A stretch of DNA of 64,000 bases, from assembly GCF_963678975.1 (NCBI RefSeq), contig NC_089275.1, positions 372,001 through 436,000 of the forward strand, in the 5' to 3' direction. Origin of the DNA: Dysidea avara (lineage: Eukaryota > Porifera > Demospongiae > Dictyoceratida > Dysideidae). The notes beneath the pieces were generated by a model. The model ran no database searches. It saw only the letters and a program-made list of their open reading frames with translations, and was not told the origin of the DNA. The position numbers were made by a program, and so were the translations under genes. Shown in pieces: positions 24,259-35,559 of the stretch (the first letter of the stretch is position 1; each line of letters opens with the position of its first letter).

Positions 24259-24280
24259 TCTCCCCCCCCCCCCATCCTTG
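24259..24280 (-). other. Polypurine tract of the gypsy element
   Basis: Read on the minus strand it is AAGGAT followed by about 13 G and AGA, directly upstream of the 3' LTR, the position expected for priming plus-strand DNA. Confidence 0.75.
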
Positions 24281-24505
24281 GTGGGCACGGGTGCGTATGT
24301 TGCTGCTATGGCCAAGTGGGGTCCTCAATTAGACGTGCGGGTGCTCTACGAGATCTCTGTGAACGGCGCTGCTGTTGTGCAGATTGAGACGGTTCGTGGG
24401 AGGGGGTATGTGAATCTTGAGGTAAGTTTGAAGGGATGATCTGCTGAGGTGTGTAGGCAGCACAAGAGGCAGGTGTCCGATGTCTCAGGAAGCGTCTGTT
24501 GCGTA

Positions 24506-25910
24506 GAGTAAAGTATCAATTATCGGACAATATGATGTTCGGACAGCTGCCACCCACTTCCTGGAAATCCTGCAGCTTAGGTTATTGTACCAAAAGGTAG
24601 GCTACAATAAGCAATAATTATCCTCCAACAATCAGCTTTGTGTGATTAAAAGCTTAAGAGTTACAGCCAATAGTATGCTTAGTCCGATAAAATCTATGCT
24701 CGGATAAAACTATCAGTTGTCGGACTTAGATTTTTACTACCAGTAAACAATGTCCAATTTATTTCAAATTTGTATGCAATATACCTGTACTCATTAGCTA
24801 TTAATGGCCAAAAAATGGTTTCGTTATCTTTAGCATAGAGGGAGTACGAGCCCCCCAATTTTTAGCGGTATTGTCGGACGCCCTCCGCTTTAATTTAGCC
24901 ATGCCCACCAACAGAGTTTGTATGCTTTTGCAACAAATGCACCAGTGCTAAACCACAGAAGAAGGTAAATAAATATCTCTCAAGAGTAGAGGTGTGTTTT
25001 AAAGTTGATATTCAGGATATTTCCATTGGAACGCAGTATTTTTGACTCCTAAATGAAGGAGATGCGCGCAAGGTGGAAAAATGAAGTTATGCAAAACCAC
25101 CTTCTGACCACCTACATATGCTAGTCTTGGTGTCCTATCACAAATACTGTCACGAAAATTGAAAGGCTTTTCTTTCTCTACCTTATATGGGTGAAACAAA
25201 AAGGACGAAAATGTTGCTTTGTGCATCCATAGAAGGTAGAAAATGGAATATCTTTTCATTTCTAGGTGGTATTCGCGATTGAGGCACCAAGACTAACAAA
25301 TGTGGTTGGTCAGAAAGTTGTGCCTCGTAATTTCATTTTTCCACCTAGCGTGCATCTCCTTCATTTAGGAACCAAAAATACTGCGTTCCAATAGAAATAT
25401 CCTGAATATCAACTTTAAAACACACCTCTACTTTTGAAAGATATTTATTTACCTTCTTCTGTGGTTTAGCACTGGTGCATTTGTTGCAAAAAGCATGAAC
25501 TCTGTTGGTGGGCATGGCTAAATTAAAGTGGAGGGCGTCCGACAATACCGCTAAAAATTGGGGGGCTCGTACTCCCTCTATGCTAAAGATAACGAAACCA
25601 CTTTTTGGCCATTAATAGCTAATGAGTACAGGTATATTGCATACAAATTTGAAATAAATTGGACATTGTTTACTGGTAGTAAAAATCTAAGTCCGACAAC
25701 TGATAGTTTTATCCGAGCATAGATTTTATCGGACTAAGCATACTATTGGCTGTAACTCTTAAACTTTTAATCATGCAAAGCTGATTATTGGAGGATAATT
25801 ATTGCTTATTGTAGCCTACCTTTTGGTACAATAACCAAAGCTGCAGGATTCCCAGGAAGTGAATGGCAGCTGTCCGAACATCATATTGTCCGATAATTGA
25901 TACTTTACTC
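24506..25910. mobile_element. 1.4-kb palindromic (foldback) element nested in gypsy
   Basis: Nearly the whole 1405 bp is an inverted repeat centred near 25205, with arms of roughly 690 bp. The termini GAGTAAAGTATCAATTATCG are mirrored exactly at the right end. TA flanks both sides (24504-24505, 25911-25912), consistent with a TA target duplication. TCGGACA-like motifs recur along the arms. The arms differ at scattered bases, for example TCTCAAGAGTAG versus CTACTTTTGAAAG. No transposase-like protein is seen; small frames are by-products of the palindrome. Confidence 0.9.
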
Positions 25911-28900
25911 TACGAGAACCCGTCCACTCTGTGTTCTGACATGATATCTTCGGTGAGGGCCAATTGCAACGACTGTTGCATATGTGTCCCAAAGCTTGGT
26001 CTGTGTGTTTTGCAACGCCACCGCCGACCCAATCTCAATGTCTGTAAGTGGATGCGTGTGGGTGTTATAGTATGTCTCTGACTGACGCAATGTGTGGGCT
26101 GCTTGCTGGTCTGCTTCCTGCGAGGAGCGTTGCCACTCTGGAGCAAAGGAGCGACGATGGGCTGGCAGACTGTCCTGAACAGGGTGGCCATAGAGTTTCT
26201 GAGCTGGCGATAGGCCGTCTCTACGTGAGGGAGTGTTGCGATACTGGAGGAGGGCTCTGCACAGCCTATTGTCATTAAGCTGGCGGTGATCCCAGGATGC
26301 TGCAAGAACCCTCTTCATCGATTTGACGGTTGCCTCGGCTTTACCGTTGCTCTGGGGGTATCTGGGTGATGACATCTTATGTGTGAAGCCCCACTGGGCA
26401 GCAAAGGTGTTAAACTCTTTGGCTGTAAACTGTGGCCCCCCATCTGACCACAGGATGTCAGGAATTGCTGTGCGGCAGAACGTAGAACGTAGTGCGGAAA
26501 CTAGGTGTCTAGTAGTAGTGTTGGAGCCCATTGGAATGACGTCTGGCCAATCAGAGTAACAATCAACAATGATTAAAAATTGTTTACCACCGTAGGCGGC
26601 GAAGTCAGCAGTAACCTCTTGGAATGGGCGTAGTGGTTTAGGCTTGGACACTATCGGTTCCTTCGGATTGGATGGTAAGTGATCTTGGCAGAACTGGCAA
26701 GCTGTGATGATGTTCTCGATGTCATTATTGATTCCTGGCCAATACACCGTCAAACGTGCCCGTTGCTTGGTGCGGACTATACCCTGGTGTGCTTCATGAA
26801 GATCTGCTAGTACTTGACGGCGCATGGCTCTGGGGACCAGTAACTGGCAACCATGTACAATTAAGCCATCCTCTATGCTCAGATGTCCCTTAACAGCCCA
26901 GAACTGCTTGCAGGTTTCAGGGAGTTGACGGCGGTGTGCTGGGAATCCATTGAGGATGGTGCTATAGAGGTCCTGGTATTCCACGTCTTGTTCTGCCTTG
27001 TCCCTTAAGTCCTGGAGGCGTGTTGGTAAGGTGAAGCCCAGGCAGCTCACAGCCCGTATTTCTGAAATGGTGATTTCCGGGCAGAGCTGGGAGTCTGTTT
27101 CTGCCATGGTGTCCTCCTCGCACGGGTCCATGGTGGGGTGCCGAGAGAGGGCGTCTGGTGCATGATGGCCACTGCCTTTTGTCCACTCTGCTGTGAAATT
27201 ATATCCCATGATTCGTGTCTTCAGACGTTGTAGTCTCGGGTTCTCTATCTCATCCAAGCGATGAGTGTTTAAGATCGATATTAGAGGGTTGTGGTCAGTG
27301 ATAATGTTGAAGTGCGGTAACCCAGCTAGAAAGATGCGGCATTTCATAATAGCCCATGCAACTGCGAGCATCTCTAATTCAATGACAGCATAACGTGCCT
27401 CTGCTTCTGACAAGAAACGTGAACCTGCTTGAACTAGGACCCATCTCTCTGCTGTCTTCTGCTGTAGTATGAAGCCTAGCCCCTGCCTGCTGGCATCAGT
27501 ACACAAGCGAGTTGGTTTGTGGGTATCGAAGAAGGACAACACTGGGGCTGTGGTGAGGGATTTCTTGATCTGACTAAGGGCTTCGTCTTGGGTGGCAGAC
27601 CACATAAACTCATTTTTGGTACTCAACAATGGTCTCAGTGGGCCTAGGAGAGTAGCAAGGGTGTTAGTACTGGTTGACAACTGGTTTACAAGCCCAAGAA
27701 AGGATCTCAACTCAGAGCGGTTTGTAGGGGAAGGGTAGGCTGTGATTGCCAAGGTAATGGATGGGTCAACCTGATACCCTTCTGCTGACAGTTGGAAGCC
27801 AGCAAAAGTGACCTGGCGCTTGAAGAATTGGCACTTGTCTGTGTTCAGGGTGATATTGCAGTCTGCGCAGCGTTGCAGAAATTGTCTCACGTGTTTCTCG
27901 TGTTCACTGATGTTGCTGTCATATATGACAAAGTCATCGACTATGCGGCGGAATCCTGAGAGGCCCCTGAATGCTTCGGTCATGCGCCGATTATAATGTT
28001 CTGATATGGACGAAAGTCCATAGGGAGCACGTAAATACTTGTATCGCCCAAATGGTGTAATGAATGTGGTGAGGGGTTGACTGGTTTCATTCAAGGGGCA
28101 TTGGTGGTAGCCCTTTAGTGCATCAAGCACTGTGAATATCTTGGCCTCACTAGCGGCGATATCAGCAACTGCTTCCGCTGGTGTGGGCGATTGGTACCTC
28201 TCACGGATTACGAAGCGGTTAAGGTGGGACAAGTCTACGCACATCCGAATTTTATCCGAGTTCTTCTTTGGTGTCACCACAATTGGTGCACACCACGCTG
28301 TAGCCTCGGTAACCGGTGTGATTATGTGTTGTGATTCAAGCAATTGAAGTTCAGCCTGGAGCTTCTCCCGGTAGGCGAAAGGGATTGTGCGAGGTGTGTG
28401 AACACAAAACGGTTTGGCTGAGTCTGTTATTGCTATATGGAATTCTTCGCCTTGCATGACCCTTATGTGTCCGTCAAACACAGTTGGAAAGGCAGTAGTC
28501 AGCTGGTCTGTGGATGACAGTGGTGGCTGTAGGATTGCTGCATTGATTGTCACTGTTGGTGGAGTTGCCTGTTCCTTGGCGTTGATGGCAGCAGGGGCTA
28601 CCGGGAGCGGTGTTGGGTAACAGGGTGGGAGGATTCCAAGTGCTTTACAGGCCTTCCATGACATCATTACTCCTGTGACGTCCTTGAAGACATGAATCTC
28701 TTCACGGTGTGTTCTGCCTTGGAGTGAGAAAGTAGTGGGAAGCTTCCCCATAGGTGTCATCTTGTGGCCACTAGCTGTGAGTGGTGATATAAGTGAGGGT
28801 AAGAGGTTAGATGGGTGTTCGTCAAGTAGGGTCAAGAGGTGTGGGCCTGCCGCTGAGATGTCAGCTCCAGTGTCGGGGAGCATGGATGTGACAGCGGATC

Positions 28901-29858
28901 CATTTACCGTGCTGACCTGTATGCTGATGGTTGGGGCATGGTCTGTACCAGTGACTTGTCTGAGTGCGGACAGGTGGTTGGGACTTTGTTCTGTGATGGT
29001 GGCGTCCTCTGGTGGTATATACATAACATTCGCCGATGGGTATGCTGGTGGCTGTGTGGTACCTGGTGTTCGGGATTGGCGTGCCCGGCACACTTTGGCA
29101 AAGTGCCCTATTTTGCTACAGTGGTGGCAGGTTTTGTCATAAGCTGGACAGTGCGTTCGTCCCCCCAAGTGTGGTTTGGATCCACATCCAGGGCACTGCT
29201 GCTGTCGTTGTTGGGGTGGTTGCGGCCTCTGGAGTGGTTGCTTTCGCTGGATAGGAAGTGGTTGCTGTTTATGTTGTTGGATTGCTAATACTGATGCTGG
29301 GGTACCCTCTTGGATTGATCGGCACTGTTTCTTAGCAGCCTCTTGCGCTCTGCATATGGTGATAGCAGCCTCCAAGGTCAATTCCTGCTGTCGAAGAAGG
29401 TGCTCAACGGTGTCCTGGTCTATTAGCCCCTCGATGATCTGGTCTCTGATGCTCTTTTGCGCACAGGGATTGGAGCAAAAGTTACAAGTCTTTGTTAGCT
29501 CTCTCAGGGCTACTAGAAAGTCATCGAAACTCTCTCCTGGTTGTTGCCTGCGGCTCCTCAAGTTGCGGCGCTCAACAGATTCATTGATCTGGCCATCTAT
29601 GTGCCGTTTGATTGCCTGTATGATTGCAGCGGAATCGCTTCGCTGTTCCTCTGATAGGCCGAGGTTATTTACAATAGAGAGGGTTTCCCTCGACAAACAC
29701 AATGTCAAAACCTGTACCTTGGTGGCAGCTGATTCGCCGGCCAGTCCTGATAGTGTGCAGTAGGACGTCCACTGTGCCCTCCATGCCTCAAAATCACCAC
29801 CACGGTCCACTTGTATGTCGAGCTTGGGTAGATCAGACTGTCGGAAGACGTATGGCAT
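25905..29858 (-). CDS. Gypsy Gag-Pol polyprotein, 3' end interrupted
   Basis: A single 1317-residue frame from ATG at 29858. In order: a Gag-like N-terminus, zinc knuckles (CPGCGSKPHLGGRTHC and CHHCSKIGHFAKVC, near residues 225-260), aspartic protease (DTGADIS), reverse transcriptase (FTVLDALKGYHQ, YGLSS, IVDDFVIYD), RNase H (LCTDASRQGLGF, ITDHNPL, DALSRHP) and integrase (DLHEAHQG with ACQFC, then TADFAA, WSDGGPQF, GKAEATVK supplying the D, D, E residues). The last two codons, GAG TAA, are the first bases of the inserted palindrome, so the natural C-terminus is cut off. The reading frame appears to stay open beyond the insertion on the far side (below 24504). Catalytic motifs look intact. Confidence 0.93.
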   Translation of the reverse strand: MPYVFRQSDLPKLDIQVDRGGDFEAWRAQWTSYCTLSGLAGESAATKVQVLTLCLSRETLSIVNNLGLSEEQRSDSAAIIQAIKRHIDGQINESVERRNLRSRRQQPGESFDDFLVALRELTKTCNFCSNPCAQKSIRDQIIEGLIDQDTVEHLLRQQELTLEAAITICRAQEAAKKQCRSIQEGTPASVLAIQQHKQQPLPIQRKQPLQRPQPPQQRQQQCPGCGSKPHLGGRTHCPAYDKTCHHCSKIGHFAKVCRARQSRTPGTTQPPAYPSANVMYIPPEDATITEQSPNHLSALRQVTGTDHAPTISIQVSTVNGSAVTSMLPDTGADISAAGPHLLTLLDEHPSNLLPSLISPLTASGHKMTPMGKLPTTFSLQGRTHREEIHVFKDVTGVMMSWKACKALGILPPCYPTPLPVAPAAINAKEQATPPTVTINAAILQPPLSSTDQLTTAFPTVFDGHIRVMQGEEFHIAITDSAKPFCVHTPRTIPFAYREKLQAELQLLESQHIITPVTEATAWCAPIVVTPKKNSDKIRMCVDLSHLNRFVIRERYQSPTPAEAVADIAASEAKIFTVLDALKGYHQCPLNETSQPLTTFITPFGRYKYLRAPYGLSSISEHYNRRMTEAFRGLSGFRRIVDDFVIYDSNISEHEKHVRQFLQRCADCNITLNTDKCQFFKRQVTFAGFQLSAEGYQVDPSITLAITAYPSPTNRSELRSFLGLVNQLSTSTNTLATLLGPLRPLLSTKNEFMWSATQDEALSQIKKSLTTAPVLSFFDTHKPTRLCTDASRQGLGFILQQKTAERWVLVQAGSRFLSEAEARYAVIELEMLAVAWAIMKCRIFLAGLPHFNIITDHNPLISILNTHRLDEIENPRLQRLKTRIMGYNFTAEWTKGSGHHAPDALSRHPTMDPCEEDTMAETDSQLCPEITISEIRAVSCLGFTLPTRLQDLRDKAEQDVEYQDLYSTILNGFPAHRRQLPETCKQFWAVKGHLSIEDGLIVHGCQLLVPRAMRRQVLADLHEAHQGIVRTKQRARLTVYWPGINNDIENIITACQFCQDHLPSNPKEPIVSKPKPLRPFQEVTADFAAYGGKQFLIIVDCYSDWPDVIPMGSNTTTRHLVSALRSTFCRTAIPDILWSDGGPQFTAKEFNTFAAQWGFTHKMSSPRYPQSNGKAEATVKSMKRVLAASWDHRQLNDNRLCRALLQYRNTPSRRDGLSPAQKLYGHPVQDSLPAHRRSFAPEWQRSSQEADQQAAHTLRQSETYYNTHTHPLTDIEIGSAVALQNTQTKLWDTYATVVAIGPHRRYHVRTQSGRVLVE

Positions 29859-29989
29859 CGCGGAAGTCTAGGGGCAAAGTACGACAGAAACAATGTAAGC
29901 TAATTACGGTGTAACCTTTACAGGTGCCTCGACCGGCACAGGGGGTCACTCAGGTGGTTAGAATAGTCTTCGGTCGACGAAGGTCACAG

Positions 29990-30009
29990 CGAAACTGCTC
30001 GCGGCGCCA
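29990..30009 (-). other. Primer-binding site of the gypsy element
   Basis: Directly inside the 5' LTR the plus strand reads CTGCTCGCGGCGCCA, ending CCA like a tRNA 3' end, so the minus strand starts TGGCGCCGCG as a tRNA-primed binding site. The tRNA identity is not determined. Confidence 0.7.
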
Positions 30010-30161
30010 TGTAGGGATGACACGAGGTGATCATAACATATCACGTGACAATCATACAAGTTACATCTAATACATTCGTGCAGTGCTATGATTATACCTA
30101 GTGTTACAAGTGCGTGTGTGTGTGCGTGTAATCTATATATATATCTAGTTCAGTTCCTACA
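30010..30161 (-). repeat. 5' LTR of the gypsy element
   Basis: 152 bp, no difference seen from the 3' LTR. Read on the minus strand it contains an AT-rich GATATATATATAGATT stretch that could act as a TATA element. Confidence 0.95.
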
Positions 30162-30556
30162 GATGAGGCCAGCCTTTTGAGAGATATTCAGGTTAGACGT
30201 GAAAGCATACTGGTTTTCAATACAAAATTATTTTTACACAATTCCATGCTTAACCAGAATGGCTTGCATAGCACTTTAACAAAAATAATCACCGAATGAA
30301 AATGATTCTACGAAACGTTTTAGAGGATATAACAGCCCATTGTGGAACTTAGTAGCCTCCATATGCCCTGTAGCCTCTGTAGTTTACAAGTGCCGATAAT
30401 TGGCGACTTACACTAATCGTTATGTTTTTAACGATTATGAAACTCCTTGATTCTGATTGGCCAACCAATATTTTGGCTGGATCGCACTTCCGGACCAAAG
30501 ATACTCGAGCATTATCAACAGATGCTGTTAGCGCATTAGCACAAACCTGACTGGGC

Positions 30557-31285
30557 ATGAGACTAAGTGCATATATAGTATGTTCACGTTGAGCTGAATC
30601 CTCAAAAACATTTAATAACTCATGGATGTAATTGCACACGATCTTGAAATTTGGCTCATTTGTAGTACTGCTTGACCCGCTAAAAATATTTCAAAATCCT
30701 TTAGTTCAAATGTTTGATGTAATATTTACGGTTAATCAAAATTTTCACAATACATTTCCTATGGGGAAGCCATATAAGTACAATGTCCATTACAGCCTTT
30801 TCCCGAACTTGTAATGGAGCCAAACTGTACATGTCTGTTGTTGACACCTTTGCTGTTACCAATGATCATCTGGTTGGCTGAAATGTTAACTCTGTTGAGA
30901 AAAAATCCACTTTCAATTTTTAGCTGTTTTTCAGGATTCAGCTCAACGTGAACATACTATAGTCTATGGACTTTATCCAGTGACGTGCATTATTTGGGGT
31001 ACTAATGTACAGGCGCCTATGGAGAAATTGTTTTGATTGATCACCATATTTCAGCCAGGGAAGGAGATATCAAGCTCTAAGCAACAGGTATGGGTACAAG
31101 AGAACACAATAAACAATTTGTATTGCAAGGTAAAAACTTTTCGAGATAACACTCGTTTACAATAGTTTTTTTACCCATACCTATTTGCTACTTGTATTTC
31201 TCCATAAGCGCCTGTACAGTAGTACCCCAAATAACGCGGCCATTTTGTGCTCGTGACGTCATTGAGGATAAGTCCATTAAGCGCC
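30557..31285. repeat. Overlapping inverted repeats
   Basis: First pair: TAGTATGTTCACGTTGAGCT at about 30577-30596 against AGCTCAACGTGAACATACTA at 30941-30960. Second pair: TTATTTGGGGTACTAATGTA at about 30990 against the inverse TACAGTAGTACCCCAAATAA at about 31215. They look like adjacent or nested MITEs. GCGCCTCAAAATTTCATCAC at the right edge resembles the end of the element at 38410-38450. Confidence 0.6.
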
Positions 31286-31639
31286 TCAAAATTTCATCAC
31301 GTGAGACACAATGACTACTCACCAAAACCAGCTATTGGATGGACAAGTGGCTACATCAGGTTGTGTACTAGTCCCGTAGTTTTTACATGAACAATACACC
31401 TACACTGTTCTATATGATGCGTACCATTTAAGACCTCCTTACTTTGCTGTCTAGCATTTAGGGTTAGTCAAAGTGTTAGCTCTCACGCCAGAGAACGAAT
31501 TTACTGGCTCAAGTGATTGCTACAACTATAATCCTCGCTGTAAACACATCCACCAACCACATTTTAGCGCATCACAACTTAAACGCGCACAATGCTTGTA
31601 TCCCACTTCTGGGGCGCGGCTGACTTACACCAATTTAAT

Positions 31640-32385
31640 TTAATTTTTATTTGTTTAACCAAAAGGTAAGGTGAATACAAAAGGCAAATATGCCTATATG
31701 AGTACCACCTACAAAAACGATACAATACAAAACCAAAGAACTAAGGATACATTACAAAGACAATTACAGTACAGTGAAATAAAAAATTTACATTAAAAAC
31801 ATACATGACTTAACCAGAAACAAAATTGTAAAGCATTCGCCTAAAAGTAGTGCGGCGTGTAGTAGACAGAATGTCAAATGGGATGGAGTTCCACCAGAAA
31901 ACACTGTTCACAAAAAAGGAGTAACGGTAAGAGTTTATGGATGACTGCTTACATAGAATAGACAGTGAGTGTGATCTGGTAGAGGCAGCAGAAGAAAAAG
32001 TGAAGTAATCATTAAACTTTAGAGATATATGATGGTGAAGAATATCATAGATAATAGTCAATGACAGATATTTACGTCGGGTGGAAAGAGATGGCCATGA
32101 TAGCTCTGCACAGCATTCCTCAGATGATTTAGACCATTTATAGGTCCTAGGACAAAATCTGCTGCCACAAATCCAGTGAGCACCACGGTTTTGTACTCGT
32201 TCAAGGGCACTGGAGTTCTTATGAGTGTGTGGATTCAACACAGTACTTGCATAATCCAGAATAGGAATCACAAGTGCCCTAAAGGCCTTTTGTTTTGAAG
32301 AAGCTTTGCAGGTAAACATATGACGGCGTAGGAGATTTAGTACTCTAGTAGCTTTTTTGGAAACATGTGAAACATTGATTATCCG
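31640..32385 (-). pseudogene. 5'-truncated LINE (CR1/Jockey-like RT C-terminus)
   Basis: On the minus strand, after RVLNLLRRHMFTCK, an open frame of 169 residues (32319-31810) reads FRALVIPILDYASTVLNPHT, then ALERVQNRGAHWI. This is the typical thumb/C-terminal part of CR1/Jockey-clade reverse transcriptases. It ends at a stop and is followed by an AAATTAAATTAAA tail. The catalytic core and endonuclease are missing. Confidence 0.8.
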
Positions 32386-34171
32386 GAATATGAAACGGAG
32401 TACTTCGCTTTTGACACTCCGTGTTGTTGAGGCGCTTAACTACAATGCACAGGTGATGGCAAACTCCTAAATGACTCGCTAAAAGAACCATTTGAAGGTG
32501 AGCTAAGATAAAAATAAGGTAGTTATTACCAAGCTACATTCTTTATCCTCGTTTTTTTTTATCCAATTTATAGCACAGCTACCAGCGGTCAAACGTTAAT
32601 GAGCCGCTAGACCTTACAGGAAACCAGGAGAACTGTGTACATATTCTGGCGACTCAGTCACCAGAATTCATGGCACTTATAAGCACCTTCCCAAGCAGAT
32701 GTATAACCGGCATGAGAGGAGCATGATCTGGCTACTGTAGTTGCTGTATGAAAGCATATGGCACTATCTATGCTGGCACGCATTCCGGACTAACTGGTTT
32801 TCGCACTTCAGTGACTGCTCCTGGGGCTGATGGGTATTGTGTTGTACAAGACAAAGTCATAGACGACATTCGAATCTGTGACATTACAAGAACATATCTA
32901 AGGAACAGTAAGACGATGTCCTATGCTACATGCAATGCTACATGCAATGCTACACCCATATCATGTGAATGAACACCTGAAAAGTGGAAGAGGTAGTTAC
33001 AGTAGTTTAAACAAATGGAGTGCGCGATAATCGAGATGGTACTGTTTCATATCCCTGATAAAGATATAATAGTCTGTGTCACTGTGTAATCACCATTAAC
33101 TAAGACGATGCAACTGGATTTGCCTGAACAACAGGCATGAATGTAACATCTGCTAAAGAATTGTTGTAGCTGCGTGAAGCCGTAGAGTGGGGGTGTTTAT
33201 TATCTGGGTGAAGCATATGGCGACATCATTTGTTTCATCTAGAGTGTACCGGATTGCATTCATTTCCAACCAACCTCTGCAATTAAGCCTTTTCACAAGG
33301 TACTGGTGGAAAATGTATTGTACCAGAGATGCGATTAATGACATGATCAAACGATCGATGCCGCATGGTCATGGATGCAACCTCATAAATGGAATACCTC
33401 TGAGATTCACTAATGGTAGATAGACATGCAAAGTTTCTTGAATGAATGACTGAACTCCAAGTGGCTGATGTAAAAATAATTTGAAGGACAGTCATATTTT
33501 ATTACGTTTTTCTACATACAGTGTGTTATATCACAATTATTGTGCTACAATTACATATACAACATGAGTACTTCCATTTTACTGCTAGATGTGCATGTGG
33601 TCAACTGACTACTGATTTACAAGTTGTGTTTCACAGTAAACGTTGGTATATGATGTACATGCATATTTGAACATATATATTATCACGTGGCCAGGTTGTA
33701 CATAATGGCACTCTGTAGTTAGCAGTGGAGACCACCATTAGCCTGACCATTAAAAAGTACAGCATCACCACTGACAACATATAGTGCTATTGTATTATGA
33801 TGTCAGGTATGTGTCATCTAATGTGCCGTCTAGGGGAGTCTAATCAAAAAATTTCATCACTTGCTGAAGTCAGATATATATGATGAGATCCACTAAAACT
33901 GTTGAATAGCTCTCAAAAATGCAACTAGACAATTTAAATTTTAGAAGACGAAGGCAACCTGGCTGCTCTATTAAAAGTAGCTGAATTGGTGTTTCACATC
34001 TTTTGTAGTGCTAAATCACCTTCAGTAGTTTCCGGCCAAGCAGGAAGCTGCCTCCATTGCTTCAGTGGTAGCTACACAACCTTCCTTTATTGGAATGGTA
34101 GGTTGTTTTCTACTGTATAACAACTTAGTGTAATAAATACAACACATAGAAGTGTAAAAATACATCACACA
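32386..34171. other. Non-coding stretch
   Basis: No supportable gene. CTACATGCAATG is repeated in tandem at 32936-32953. GGAGTGCGCGATAATCGAGA near 33017 recalls sequence at 38535. Several frames of 65-78 residues overlap on both strands without recognisable domains. Confidence 0.4.
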
Positions 34172-34593
34172 TAAGGCCACTCCAAATAAATTCTCTGTTT
34201 CCCGTCCACCGCCCGCATCTAGTTACTGCCAGCTATAAATATTCCATTATTCCGTATTCTTCCATTATTTTCCGGTTATTACTGACAGGCTCAGTAAAAG
34301 CCATCTTGAAACAGTGTCAGCTCACGTGTCAACAGTGCTGTCAAGTCAGCTCACGTGTCAACAGTGCTGTCAAGTCAGCACAAACTTCACGTTTGTGTTG
34401 TTTTTGCAACTTACAAAGGAAGGAACAAGCTTAAGCATGCTTTTATGCAGCCTTTTTGGCTGTGCCAGGCAAATAATGGCTTGAAAAGCTAGCCAATCTT
34501 ATAATGAAATAATGGAAATGGACCGCCTGCCCGCCCGCATGCAAATATTCCCTAGTCCAGGACGGGAAACAGAGAATGTATTGGAGTGGCCTA
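34172..34593. mobile_element. TIR element (AGGCCACTCCAA ends)
   Basis: The left AGGCCACTCCAA with ATTCTCTGTTTCCCGTCC is mirrored at the right by GGACGGGAAACAGAGAAT and TTGGAGTGGCCT. It includes a 32-bp direct duplication (about 34318-34382, TCAGCTCACGTGTCAACAGT twice). No coding capacity. Confidence 0.7.
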
Positions 34594-35057
34594 AATGAAT
34601 TCTGTGAGTCATAGAAACAATCACCAGTAACACAACACTTTATTATATGGCTCATCTCAAACTATAACAACAGTAGATAACTTTCAATATAAAAATTATT
34701 GAAATAGTATCAGCAGTTCAGCTTGGCAGGTCCACAAAAAGTTCTTGTTGCTATTAACAACTCTTACAAACAGCAGTCCACAACCAGACGTACCAGGATG
34801 AAATTAATAATATAACCAGTTATTACTAATCTTGGGTGAGTTCTTTACCGTAGAAAAGCATCGGACTGTCTAAATAGAAGCGTTATTGCAATGAATTTGG
34901 TACACAAAAATAGGCATGGTCCGCTTCGCCCCAATTTCTCATAAATTCCATAGAAACGTCAAAACATGGCCGAATTGACCGATTCTTTTTAGCAGAATGG
35001 TCTTTCAGTTACTTAAACTCACTTTTAAACGAACAAACAATGAAGAAGAGTCGGTAG
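34594..35057. other. Non-coding stretch
   Basis: No gene or repeat boundary recognised. Confidence 0.35.
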
Positions 35058-35349
35058 TATAGACCTTATTCACTGAATTAATTTCATAGCGCTTACAACC
35101 CGTTGCAAAGGAGTTGTCCGCCAATATTCGCCATTTGCAGTACCAAAACCATAGTAACATCACAATTCTCCGCTAAATTCGCCATTTGCAGTACCATAAC
35201 TATGGTAACATGATAGCAACCGTTGTGCTCGCCCAGTTTTAGAACTCAAAATGGCGTCCGAAAGACCATCACCATGGCAAATAGGGAGCCTTTTATGGCT
35301 TCGCGTGACATCAGAGGGCGCTTACTGTTCTAAATGAATAAGGTCTATA
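35058..35349. mobile_element. MITE with TATAGACCTTATTCA ends
   Basis: Left TATAGACCTTATTCACTGAA, right inverse TATAGACCTTATTCATTTAG. It lies head-to-tail against the larger element beginning at about 35345, which uses the same terminus. Internally GTTACGG-free but with repeated TTCGCCATTTGCAGTACC. Confidence 0.65.
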
Positions 35350-35559
35350 GACCTTATTCAATTAGAATGATAAGCGCCCGGAAGCGTTACGACATTTCCA
35401 TGGCGACAGTCACGTGAATCAGCAATTTTTAGCAGACGCCATTTTGAGTACCGAAGTGCAATGCCGCCTTCGTTTGCCAGGTAAGGCCATCAAACAAATC
35501 ACTCGACAAAATACTTTAACGACTTTGTTTTGACTTTGTTTTGACTTTGTTTTGACTAC

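Larger units (their letters stand above)
24107..30161 (-). mobile_element. Ty3/gypsy LTR retrotransposon (Mag-like), 6.06 kb
   Basis: It is bounded by two 152-bp LTRs that appear identical, beginning TG and ending CA, with 5-bp target duplication GATGA at 24102-24106 and 30162-30166. It is transcribed on the minus strand, so 30010-30161 is the 5' LTR. The single polyprotein ORF, primer-binding site and polypurine tract are listed separately. Identical LTRs imply a recent insertion. A 1.4-kb palindrome has since landed in the 3' end of its ORF. Confidence 0.93.
23649..30413. mobile_element. Outer TA-flanked TIR element hosting the gypsy insertion
   Basis: The left end GCGTAAGTCGTCAATTATCG and the inverse of the right end, GTGTAAGTCGCCAATTATCG, form TIRs of about 25 bp. 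TA dinucleotides flank it at 23647-23648 and 30414-30415. Without the gypsy insertion the element would be about 705 bp. Internal copies of AATTATCGGCA at about 23650-23900 look like subterminal binding repeats. No transposase is encoded. Its terminus is related to those of the palindromes at 24506-25910 and 48876-50509. Confidence 0.7.

Noticed and set aside
28735..29763. Plus-strand frames of 116-195 residues opposite the gypsy ORF
   Set aside because: Antisense shadows of the gag-protease region.
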